Source of the DNA: Zonotrichia leucophrys gambelii
Taxonomy: Eukaryota; Chordata; Aves; Passeriformes; Passerellidae
Direction of reading: 5' to 3'
NCBI RefSeq assembly: GCF_028769735.1
Contig: NC_088172.1
Coordinates: forward strand, 73,246,631-73,310,630
Length of the DNA stretch: 64,000 nucleotides
Made by a program: the position numbers and the translations under genes. Shown piece by piece: positions 25,740 to 37,200 of this stretch. The notes beneath the pieces are model-generated. The model made no database searches. It worked only from the letters and a program-made list of their open reading frames with translations, and was not told the DNA's origin. Numbering within the stretch: the stretch's first letter is position 1; the number at the start of each line of letters is the position of its first letter.

Positions 25740-28210
25740 TCACAGCACTAAACAGAGATGATATTTCAATGTATTGAGATCAGCCTGTTTATTTCTGTGC
25801 CAGAAAAATAAATTATATTTTTATATAGGATTCTTAAATGGTGGTCGAAGAAAACAGCAAAACTGCTGGGAGTTGCATCCATTATTGAGAATCTCAGAGC
25901 ATTTGACAGCATTAGAATAATAATCTGTTACAATAAATCTATGATATTCCTAAGCCCTCTCTTCTTAGAGGGAACTTGATTCATCATTCAGGTGTAAATA
26001 TATTGTAAATATATGTCACAGACATCAGTTATTTTTATATATACAGCGATTCTTTGAAATTAATAAAGCTTTAAAACAAAGATATTTAAAGAAGCAAATT
26101 AGGAACTGTTTGAAATGCTAGGAGTCATGGGAAAGATGGACTTGGTCCTATAAATAGTTGGTCTGGATTTAAATTAAACCATTTTATAGCAGAAACAAAG
26201 GAATATTCTATGCATTATGCTAAATATATTATAAGTTAAAAATTTCTTTATGCCAATACAGTATACCTCCTTCCTGCTAGCAGCTGTAAGTTGTTCATGT
26301 GGGTTCTGTGCAGTCAGTCCATTTTTGAGTCTGTATCATTATTCCCTATATTACAAAATGCCCACATGCTGTTAGCTTCTATTTTGAGGGAATAAAGTGA
26401 AAGCTGTTTCTGTGAAGTCTAGCTTAGAGACTTGGGAGCCATTTCTGGGCATTTAAATTGATTGTATTTGTCCATAGCATTCAGCATGGCCTAGAAAATA
26501 AAAGTTGGGAGGAGCGGGAGTGGGTTTCTTCACAACTTATCCTGATCTATGTGTCCTGGAGAATTTTAATTCATTTGGAAAAAACTGGTCATATGACTGA
26601 GGGCGCTGAAGCTCTTTGATATGCAGGTCCTCTCAGTCTTAGGAGCAGCAAGTTTTTGAGAAATACTCTCCCTTTAAATGGTAAAGTCTGAGGGATGCAG
26701 ATACGTTCAAGTGAGTACTATGTTTGTACAGTTGCATTTATCCTTTTGTTGTATTCCCAGTTCCCTGTAGCCTCTGCACTGCTCATAGGCACTGCTTTTT
26801 GCCTGGCTCTGTCTCTCCAACCATCCAAATACCTGGGGGTGTAAAATATGCCACCATTAGTTCCAGTCCACTGTGTGTGTCTGTGGTGTGCCTCCTGTCA
26901 GTGCAGCCATATCCACTGACAGCCATGCTTGGAAGAGTTACTGACTGCCAGAGGTGTGGTCTGATGGTTTTTTATTTACAGAAAGATTATGGGGTAAACA
27001 TTGGACACAGACACTGTTGACATCTTCATTTAAGCATAAGAGGTGCTAGAACATTATTTGATAGAGGCTGATTTTGAAAACAAACTTGCTTGGTGAGGAG
27101 GGGCTCAGTGAGGCTTCCCATATGAGAAATGTGCATCTAAGAGGTAAACAAGAACATAAAATAAGGAGTTAGAGTGCAGTTTCATGAAACTGGTTTATTG
27201 ATTAATTATGGCAATAGTACTCTAAATGCAGTAAAACTCTGGTCAGCCAAAAGCAACATTTGAGAAAACTGATCTTCCCAGAATTGACTGATACATGGGG
27301 CTGATGTTTCTGGTTAACTTACAGCTAAGACTTCACCCTGTTTCAAAGCTTGTTTAAAAGACATTGAGTTTTAAATGAGATTTCAGGAAATTAATGTGTT
27401 TTTCAATCATCCTTTTTACTTTCTTTGGTTTTGTAATATGCTCTTACAAAAAAATAGCTGCTCACAAATGGTAGATAATGTGAGGGAGATATACTGGCCT
27501 GTAAACATTCTTCTAGAGAAATTTAGCTCTCAGTTCAAGGAAGTCTGAATGACAAGAAGATAAGCTATGGCCAGGGGTGTGTTTATGAGTGCAGAGATCT
27601 TCCTGCTATGGGAGCACTTGACAAGAAACAGAGAAGGCATGTGAGGAGCTAAACTTGCAGCAAGATTGTTTACATCTTCCAGACTGCTTCTCTCCTCTGC
27701 CTATGCAGACATTTCTGAATTTTCAGTCTTTATTCCTCTCCTTGATTTTATGTAGTTTAATAGAGGATTCCTTAGGGCATTTTGCTTTCTATAGTGCAAA
27801 TTTTTTAGTCACTATCTGTTATGAGACAAGTTTCCTTTACTAAATTATTTCCTTGTGTCTGTGCAATATTTGCCCTACCTCAAGTGGGGACTAAAGGAAC
27901 AGATATACTGCATATAATTTTCATGTCTGCTGCAATATTTCTTTGCTGTTTTGCAAAAAAAGACCGTGTTGTGGAGTAGTAATTTCAACTTCTAGTAGTT
28001 TATCTTGGAAAGAAGAAAACAAATATTAACAAATGCTTTATTCTTGTTACTCTGTAAATTATCTAGATTTGCTGACTTCTCTCTCAGCATTACTAGTTTT
28101 ATCCTAACTGCCATAAAATCTTTGGCTTCTTCTTAAAATACATCTTGTCTCCCCGCTGTGGAACAGTTTGCACTATTTCCTCAGAAATATTGGCCAAAAT
28201 CTCTGAAAGG

Positions 28211-28244
28211 CAGCTTGGAATAAGAGCCATCTTGGAATAAAAGT
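28211..28244. repeat. 17-bp tandem duplication
   Basis: CTTGGAATAAGAGCCAT is followed directly by CTTGGAATAAAAGTCAT; the two copies differ at two positions. Confidence 0.8.
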
Positions 28245-30968
28245 CATCTTTTGTAGTGGCAAGAGGCTGCAGAAATGTGATCATTCAGTCAGCATTCAGC
28301 ATTTCAGTGAATCAGAAAGGATTTTCAGTTCATTGTCGGAAAGAGAAAAAAGTGCACAATCTTTGGTGACTCTTCCTGTTACTAACTGATTTCTAAATGC
28401 ATTCATTAATATGGTGAATTGTTTCTCTTTCTATTCAATAGTTGAGCACAAAAGTCTGCTGAGGCCAGAGGGCAAAGCACACAGTGGTTGGCAAGGCAGT
28501 GTGTGTGTGTGGTGGCTGGGCAGAGGGGAGGCTGTCCCACCTGCAGGATTCTCCTCACAGGGATCCCATGGAGGGTGGGAGCCGTACCTCCTGCCATTGC
28601 TGGGAGCGACTGGATCACACTTAAAAGGCACAGGCATGCCAGAAAGAAAGCTGGATTGGCATTCAAGAGGTTAATTAGAAAGGGAAAGAGCAATTAAAGG
28701 GACGTGAGGAAGTCTTCATAAAACTGTAATTGAGTGGTCTTCATTAAACAATCTCATTAAATGAGGCAGAGGAATTTTTGTTGTTGTTGAAACTCTGAAC
28801 TTCCTATTAAGATTGTCTAATCAACTTTCTGAAAGGGGAGTTATTACAATACCATAACTTCTGAAACCTTTTGTTGTTCTCAAGATAGTGCGAGGTATGT
28901 TTTATGTGGATGTATTGTCCTTGGCATCAAAACGGACAGATGGAAGCAATAATATTGCTAGTGTATGAATGTCACTAGTCCATTATTTTTATTTGCCCCA
29001 CCTATGAGACAAATGAAGGTTTAGCTCCTAGCTTCAGTAATTGCATCCTTGTATTATGTAAAGCGTGTAGTAATGTGGCTACACATACAGAATACAAATC
29101 AATACCTTAACAGCAAGTAGCAGATGGATGGCTCCTGCAAGAGAACTTTGTTGTCCATTTATTGATCACAGTTATGTTAACAGAGACATATCATAACTAC
29201 CAGTGCCAAAATAAACATCAGTTTAAATAGTGGTCCAGTGAGAGCAGGATTCTTGCTGGTTTACTTCGTGAACGCAGTCTTGTTAATTGCTAGACTGATT
29301 CTTAAATTCTCTGAATTTAAACAAAGAGCAGGGACTCAGACATTTGCGTTGTATAAAATATCTTAAATATTGTAAAGAATTAAATCATTTAAATCACAAC
29401 AAATAAAACCTGTTGTGGAAAAATATTAATTAAAAAGAGGCACAGTGAAATGCTGCTGATTTAAAAGCAACCAAAAAAGAAGTAACAGCTTTGCCTAACT
29501 GATGCTGTTCATATTCCTGCTGTATATTGTTGTCTCAGTGATTTCTGTTGGTTTGCTTTTCTGTAACTGTATGTGCACATGGGCAGAGGACAGTGTGCAC
29601 CAAATATTGCTGTTGTAGAAAGGAAGCAAAATGAAAGCAGATGGAAAAGCTTCATATCTTACTAATTCCCTTACCATGACCGTGGGTACTGTGTGCTGGA
29701 GTGGTAAATGCCCACACAATGATTAGGTTACAAATTATTTTTGATGTTATTGATGTCCTTCCAAAGTCTCCTGAAGTGATTTACACAACTGAGTGTGTGA
29801 CATGCATTTTGTGGATATGTTTATACTCTCATTTTGGCTCAATCTCTGTTTTGCACCATGGCCCCAGCTCTGTGATTGTCCAGTGTCAGTTGTCTTCTGG
29901 CCTCCTCTTGGCACAAAAACAGCTTGTTCTCTTTTAGAGGAAACTCTGGCTGCTGAACACAGATATATTGACATATTTTCCACACATCCACTGGGGCCTG
30001 CTTTCTACAGAGCAGTGTAAATATAACCAACCTGGAACAGCATGGATGCAAGCCAGTATGTGCCTTTTGCTGCCAATTTTTCTTCTATATTGCAAAAGCA
30101 GTTTTGAGGCATCCACAATACACCCTTGCTGTAAACATCATTGCTCTGATTAGTCATAGTAATAAAAGTCCATTTTTCTTAAATGGCCCATCAGTAAAGT
30201 ACTAATTAATTCCAAGGATTTAGGAATCCACATTGTGTAGCTTGTGTTTTCTATTACCAACATATGTAATTTATTGAAAAGTAAAAAAAATACATGAGTG
30301 GAAGAAGAGGAAGACACATAACATTCTAAAAGTGACAGGGAAGGTAGTAGCCTTTAGTCTCAGACAACCTCCTAGACATAAACAAGGAAAGAGCCTGTAG
30401 GAAATGTGGCTTTTTGCCTCCTGTCAGTAGGAGATTTTGAGACTGCGTTGCCAGTGTTTGCTCTTGCCTTTTGCTCTTGAAGTTCAGCAGATACCATTAC
30501 CCCTCAGCTGTGTCCTGGCAGCTGCACTGGCTGCATTTCTACCCTCAGAGTCTTGGGAATATGGGATTATAGGGGGAAGGAAGTGGCTCAGAAATAGAGC
30601 AAGGGTTTTCTTTGCTCTTAGCATATACCAATTATCTATTTTGTTTAAGTAAATTACTGAAGAAACTGTCCATATATTTTCCTAGTTCATCCATATGTAC
30701 TGCAAAGCAGCTGAGGGAAATTCAGCCAAAAGGCATGGCACATCAGTTCATACCCCTTCCCCTGAAATTGGCTGCTTTTTTTTTTTTTATATGGTTGAAT
30801 CCTGCAGTTCCTTTAAGGATTAGAAAGGTCTGAAAACTCTTCGAAGCAGTGTCTTGCTTTTGTTCCCTGCCTTGTAGGGAGAGCACAGAACATCCCCCTG
30901 CCATGTTGGCTGCTGTCCCTTAGATCATGCGTAGAAATAATGAGAGCCACTGCTCCTGACAGCCTGCC

Positions 30969-31025
30969 TTTTTTTTTTTTTGAGGTGGGTGGGGGGAAGA
31001 GGGAGGGAGCACCTTTTTTTTTTTT
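30969..31025 (+). other. G-quadruplex motif between two T tracts
   Basis: The plus strand carries GGG-T-GGGGGG-AAGA-GGG-A-GGG at 30987-31007, which satisfies the four-G-run rule with loops of 1, 4 and 1 bases. It is bracketed by 13 T (30969-30981) and 12 T (31014-31025). G-quadruplex formation is inferred from the motif alone. No promoter, gene or repeat family adjoins it. Confidence 0.8.
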
Positions 31026-33638
31026 GCTGTATATGTAAAGGTATGTCAGGAAGCTCAAAGAAAATGCAATGATTTGCATAATTTAGCATATGGAGAAGAT
31101 ACCCAGAATTCAGCCTGACGTGTAGGTCATATCTGTGAGAGGAAGAAGAAACAAAACCCAGACTATGAATAAAGTAGTGCATCATCACTACTTTATATTG
31201 AGAACTATGCTTATAGCTGGCTGAATTTGACTTAGAAATGAGACTGACACTGCACATACTCTTTGGCCCTTCTTTATCTTCTGCTGAGGAGGAGAGGAAC
31301 ATCCACTCTGCGCTTACGCAGAGATCTTGTCTAGGAGAGCACGAAGCATGCAGCACATAAAAATGGAATGATTGTGCTTAAAAGAACTTGGTACTTTTTT
31401 CCCTGAATGCCCTTTTTAGACAGTCTTTCCTTATAATTGCCAGCTAATTAGCATCTAGTGATAGTTATTTCATTTCAGAGTGATAGCAAAACTTAATTTG
31501 TGCTGTTAATTACTTTTCATCAATTTTCCCATCTTTGAATGGACAGCATATGTATCTATACTATTAATGAACAGAAAAAACCCTTCCTAGATGAAGTGAA
31601 AATAATAGTAGCTTGTCTTCTTCAATAATTTTAATTATTTTTAAGAGATTGAGATTGGATTATGATACATTACATTTTAAGTCTAAATGCTAATTTAAAT
31701 TAATTGTAAATTCTTGCAAAATCATAAAGGCAGCATGGAACTCAGAGAATTGTTTTCAAATTAATTTCTGAAATCTTTCTAGATGCAATCAAAATGTTTT
31801 TAAACATGAATATATTAGGTTACATAAAAAACTTAGTCATTAGCCAGAAAAAAACAAATGGGATCTTTATAATCTGACCTATTAATACTATCTAAGGGAA
31901 ATAATTGAGGAGACAGCTTAATGTAACTATGCAATGAATTCTCTGAAATATGCGTTCTGAAAGCTGATGAAGTGACAAGCTGGATAAAATTGCCATGTAA
32001 ACACAAATTGGCTATGGACTGCAGACAACAGTTTCTTTAATTGTAGGTCTTGATTTAGTGGGACTCATACCTTATCTGTGCTTTTGCTTTCTGATTGAAG
32101 AAAATGTAGCACTTTGTGAACATTTTTCTTTTATTAAGGTCTGCCTCACTTCTTTGCTGACAGAAAAATGAGGAGTTGGGTTTAATGGGGACTGGAGGAA
32201 GACTGCCAAAATTACTTTAATTAGTGGAATCATTAAAAAAGCTTATGGAGTCTTTTGCTGAAATATTACCAGGGCAGTTACTTAAGTCTATTTATTTTGG
32301 GCTATGTAGCTGTGGAATTTTGTCAGTGTCGCTCTGAAGCTGGGGAGCCATCTTCTGTGCTTTTTTTTTCACTGTATTTGCAAAATTGTTCTCCAGCTGC
32401 ATACCTGCTGATTTCTGTGAAGGGTGAGGAGTCCTGTCTGTGGTTTACACTTGCTCAACCATCAGCACACTCCCTGCTGAGGAACACAACCCACTCAGAC
32501 ACCAGAGGTGTGGATGTGTTCCTTCTCTTCCTGCCTGCCATTAGTGCAGGTGCACAGGGCACATTGCCCATAAGGGTGCGTGCTCTGTGTGCTAAGGGGG
32601 GCACCAGGCTGTTCACCCATGGCTGCATGCTTTGGACACTGTCGCCAAGAGCTCACAGCATGTTGTGCTGCCCCTTCAGACCCCTGGAGAAAGCTCCTCT
32701 CTCAATTTCAGATAGCTCTGAACCAGACCCTTAGAACAGAGTGGGTTTTTTTACAGGTACACTTAGTATTGCAACCATCTGCTTCTAATTTTCCCTAACC
32801 CAGTAAAAGATTTGTGTAACCAGAATTGTCTATCTGTTTACTTTGCAAGGACCAAAGTTAAATAAATAACAGCACAGCATTCAAACTTGGCAAAAGCAGG
32901 GTCTGTCAGTGGGTACAGATTTTGTCTTTCTGATTCATGTGGCAGTAAAGGAGGCCATCATTCTTTCATGTACTTATGGTGTGACTGTTTTATTAGAGCA
33001 AGGCAAGCTATTACTAACACCCCTTCACTGGATTTGTCTCTGAGAAAGAGATTATGATTATCACAGGAAGGGTGTCACTTCCTTGATAGGTGACAGAAGT
33101 GTCCTGTCTGGGTCCTCATGGGCTACCTGTGGCTGGTGGAGCTCATGATACCTGTTCTAGAGGAAGGTGGGAAGCCCTAGGCAAGGGGATGATTTCTCAG
33201 GGATCCTGCAGGAAGCGTTTTGGATGAGTGATTCGGATTGTTTTGCTATTACTTGTCTAATTCGGCCATAACTAGTTGAGGACAGAGTAGGACATTAGAT
33301 TTCAGTAGTGTTGATCCTTCCTAAGGGTGTTACAGCTATTGAATGTTGGTAAAGGAGTCGTGCTAAATTTGTGGGTGATAAATGCAAAGCAAAATGGAAC
33401 AGCCAGTTCTCTACGTCATGTGTTGTTAATCAGTGGAAATCCTTGCCACGGGCCATTGCGGGTATTGAAACATCACGCAAATTCCTGGCAGTGTTCCCTG
33501 CAGAATTAGTAAATGAGTGAAAGCATGCTTGGCTTAAGAAAAGCTGTGGCTGTAAATGTTTAGAGTACAGGAGAGTACTTGAAGGAAGAGTAGTTCCTTC
33601 TCTTCACATGTCCATTACTGAAGCTTTCACTGAGCCAC
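31026..33638. other. Non-coding sequence with a possible old CR1 trace
   Basis: Mostly unique sequence. The frame at 32255-32734 (159 codons) lies in a GC-richer patch without any recognisable domain. A possible ancient CR1 fragment is listed separately. No other feature was recognised. Confidence 0.55.
33405..33525 (+). mobile_element. Possible ancient CR1-like 3' fragment
   Basis: The plus strand contains a segment around GTGGAAATCCTTGCCACGGG followed by a GGTATTGAAAC-like stretch. This order recalls the last coding part of older CR1-type LINEs, where a TGGAACTCCTTGCCACGGG-like word is common. Only about 60-100 bases can be lined up by eye, with gaps, and no terminal repeat was found. Chance similarity is quite possible. 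Confidence 0.3.
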
Positions 33639-33765
33639 TGTCATGGTTTGACCCCAGCCTGCAGCCAAGCCCCAGGTGGCCACTCACTCTCTCCCCCACC
33701 AGTGGGAGTGGAGAGAGAACAGGAAGGGTAAAAATGAGAAAATTCATGGGTCAAGATAGAAACAG

Positions 33766-33771
33766 TTTAAT
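33766..33771 (-). terminator. LTR polyadenylation signal ATTAAA
   Basis: ATTAAA on the minus strand within CTATTAAACTGTTTCTATC, at the position where this LTR type carries its poly-A signal. Confidence 0.7.
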
Positions 33772-33950
33772 AGAGAAGGGAAAAGTCATGCACATGAGCA
33801 AAGCAAAACAAGGAATTAATTCACCACTTCTGATGGGCAGGCAGGTGTTCAGCCATCTCCAGGGGAGCAGGGCCCCATCATAGATAACACTGACTTGGGA
33901 GGACAGATCGAATCACTGAGATGTTCCTTTTCTTCATTCCCCCCTCTCCC

Positions 33951-33960
33951 CTTTTTATCC
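33951..33960 (-). promoter_or_regulatory. Degenerate LTR TATA box
   Basis: The minus strand reads GGATAAAAAG where other members of this LTR type, as I recall them, have a TATATAAAG-like box. The change probably weakens the promoter. Confidence 0.55.
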
Positions 33961-34232
33961 TGAGCACGGTGTCATACAGTCTGGGATATCCCTTTGGTCA
34001 GTTTGGGTCACCTGTCCCAGCTGTGTCTCCTACTAACTTCCTATGCATCCTCAGCCTCCTCACCAGTGGGACTGTAGGAAAAGCAGCAAAGGCCTTGGCT
34101 CTGTGTAAGCCCTGCTGAGCAATAACAAAGCATCTCCATGTTATCATCACCATGTTCAGCACAAATCCAAAACACAGCCCCATTCGAGCCACTGTGAAGA
34201 AAACCAACTGTAGTCCAGCCAAAACCAGCACA

Positions 34233-37200
34233 GTAACATTCCTCATGGCTCTATTCTTGTGGTTTTGTTGAATGCTTTGCCTGATGGATTGCTTGCAATC
34301 TTTTTCCTGGTCTATCTTTATTTACACAGTCATGTGTCTGTGTATCCAGTATTTCTAGTCCTGAGAAGATGGCTGGTTTTTATTTGTTTAAGTAGGACAA
34401 TTTCAGGAAGCAATTGCCAGAAAAACTGTTAGAGAGAATAAAGAAATTGGAAGATTGCTATCAGCAAATGCTCTGGACAAGAAAAGTTCTATTAGGAGAA
34501 CATGAAAGCACCAAAATTTTATTTTTCAGGTTGGAAGAGGAAAGCTGGCAGAGAGAGCACTCAAGGGCTCTCTCATGGCACTCCTTTCCTTCTACAAATG
34601 CTCTTATGCTGTTCTTGCTTTTACCGTTGCCACGATCCTACTCTCAATATAAAACTGAACAAAGAGAATTTTCAAATGAATCGAGCTAGAAAGCCTGTTT
34701 GAAGTATTTTCCAAGGTATCTTTGCCATGCCCTATCCCTTTAAAATAGGCCTTAATTTCACCCTATATTATAATTGAACTATGTCAGAAATAGTTGCAGA
34801 AAGGAAATAGAAATTGTTTCCACTTGGAGCCAGGTAACTATTTCCACATACTTCAAGTCTATGGGGAATTTATTGTAATTATTTTTTAAATCTCATTTAT
34901 CTGTAGTTTCCATCAATTTAATCTGTGTTTATTAGTCTATATTGCTTGTTTTTGAGGAGGAAGATCTCTTTGCTTTTTATGCATATCATGTGAATGGAGC
35001 CATCCAAAAGGACACAGCCATTTTCCTCTTAGAAAAACCAACTGAACAAAACAAACCACTCACATTGTAAAGTAGATTTAAAACTGTCCCAGCAAAATCT
35101 CTTAAAATGGAGTTTCTATCTTTTTAGTCCTCCTTATGTGTTTAGGCTGGTGACTTGAGTCCACATCTGGGCTGATTAATTTTACCTTTTCCACCTTTTT
35201 TACAAAGTGAAAGTAAAGTGAATAGCGCCATAGGTTTAAGTGTGGCCAGAGGTAGAGCCAAGATCTTCTGTGATAACCTTTATAGTGTTGCAAACAGACC
35301 ACAACAATAGTTGCTAAGTCAGGCCCATGAATATGAGTCTCAGTTATAGCACATCCTTAAGAGTTAGCTAGCTTTGATTTCAAGGTGTCAGGCAATGGTA
35401 AAGCCTCTAGATTTCAGTGTGGTGTTGTAGTGATTAAATTTCTAGCCTGAATTTGCTTACCTTCAGCTTCCACTGATGTGAAATGTTGTGAGTTTGTCTG
35501 AGGAAACTGTCTACAACACTGAGACTGTGCACTAAATGCCTCCTTATCACACCTTAAATAAACTAAACAGATTGTTTAATGTAGATGCTTCCAACGTAAC
35601 TATTCAGGTTAAGATAATTGAAGCTTTCTTCAGTTGGTGGGGAGAAGATACTCACCTTACTGGTGCATAGGTCAGTGCATGTCTGCTGCTGACTGGCTTG
35701 AGAAAGACTAGAAAATGCTACTGAAGCTGATGTGAAGGGTGCAGATGTTGGGAGGGAATGTTGTTCCCGCTCACTACCAGTCAGCTTGAGGGAAGACAAG
35801 TAGCTGTCCCTGTTTCTTGCAGGTCCTTTGAATGACCCAACTGCCTCTCTTTGGATGGGTGTACCTGTGCTTTAGGGCTTCATCACTTCCCTGCAGCCAG
35901 TTTTCTGGAAGGGAGGTGGTTCTCCAGCATTTTTCACCCAGGCAGACTGTCACTGCTCACACTTCAGCAGAAATCAGCATTGGCCTGTGCCTTCATCTAA
36001 GTTTTCATTCAGTTCACTGTACAGCATGCAGCCTAATGTATGTGGCATGGAAACTGGGACACATCTGGTGCAATCAGGTATCTGCAGACACTGCTGCAGT
36101 GTCAGGAGGTTCTGTAACTTCATAAGATTTTACTCAGCTTGATCTGCACTTACTCAGATCAGCTCTAAGTTTGTGCAACATCTTTGTTTATTGTTTTTCC
36201 AAATGATATATTTAATTTATATATCCTCAGCGGAGTCTTGACTTGCATGAATGTTTATCCCACAGGCAGTGTTAAGCATCTCACAAGCAGATCTGTCTGT
36301 GCTTTTCATGGTATTCATTTATCTACCTAGCCCACTCAAGGCTGAGTTTCAGCACAGGAAATGCTGAAAATGCACAGTGCTTCAACACTATGAGCTGTTT
36401 ATCTTCAGATGTGCATTTCAGGGTCTGGTTTGTGTGGTGCACTGAAGAGAACAGATCAAAGTCACATATCCTGTAATTTCATTACCTTACAAATTTTGTT
36501 TGGGCCTTTTGTCAATAGAACAGCACTGGGACCAAACCAGATATTTGGAAAATCTTTAAAGTTTGGAACATATGGGAGGTAGAACAGACTTGTGACAGTA
36601 TACTCTGCTTGAAAGCTAAACTGGTAATTTAATATGCTGAATGCATTATGGAAACTGTTCATGTTTAAAAGCATTGACAAAGCATCAGTTGCTAAAGAAA
36701 ACCAAACTCTGCCTTAGATTTGCAGAAACACAGTTCCTGTGTTGGCAGTGAAACATATTTATCCCAGAACCACTTTTTGATGTTCCTTAGTGCTTTACCT
36801 CCTATCTAGTTATTAGCAGCAAACTTCATATAAAGCAGCTGAAAAAAGTTACTAGGGCAGAAACTAAACCCTGTGTTATATCCTTTTGAAAATATTTTAA
36901 TAAGATACAAATAAAATAGCTTCCAGCTAAGGTACGTAGTGCCTTGTCTATCTGAGCTGAAAATCATTAATTTTACTGAGTTCTCAAAAAGCCCAACAGA
37001 GTACACAATGTAATAAAGAATCCTGTAAAGAAGTTTTCTGTGCTTTTAATTCTCCTTGAAATCAGGAATGGGCATTATGTGAATGATGAAATTTTTATCT
37101 GAGTCTGGGTTTTATCTTTTTGCAAAGGTTTTATCTGAGTCTGGGAGATCAGATCCTTAAATTTTTGGTGGAATTGAGATTCCCAAGTTTTTAAATTTTT

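Larger units (their letters stand above)
23681..30968. other. Non-coding sequence, no recognised gene
   Basis: AT-rich unique sequence with small local duplications (listed separately). A GC-richer patch lies at 28440-28650 with a (GT)7-type run. The sequence at about 28680-28860 has evenly spaced TAAT/ATTA words and a balanced, non-repetitive composition of the kind often seen in conserved enhancers; this is an impression only. No exon or RNA gene seen. Confidence 0.6.
33639..34232 (-). mobile_element. Solo LTR of an ERVL-type endogenous retrovirus
   Basis: A 594-bp LTR read on the minus strand, starting TGTGCTGGTTTTGGCTGG and ending AAACCATGACA. This is the abundant avian LTR type whose U3 carries a CCAAAGGGATATCCC-like block and whose R/U5 carries a TGGAGATGGCTGAACACCTG block; both are here. 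The flanking pentamers are GCCAC (33634-33638) and GTAAC (34233-34237). They match at three of five positions, fitting a decayed 5-bp target duplication of the ERVL class. Only three CpGs remain, so the copy is older than the LTR at 6741. No internal retroviral sequence adjoins it, so it is a solo LTR. Exact subfamily is unassigned. Confidence 0.93.

Noticed and set aside
32255..32734. 159-codon open frame, plus strand
   Set aside because: It lies in a GC-richer patch where stops are rarer, has no recognisable domain, and a second frame overlaps it. I found no splice or promoter context.
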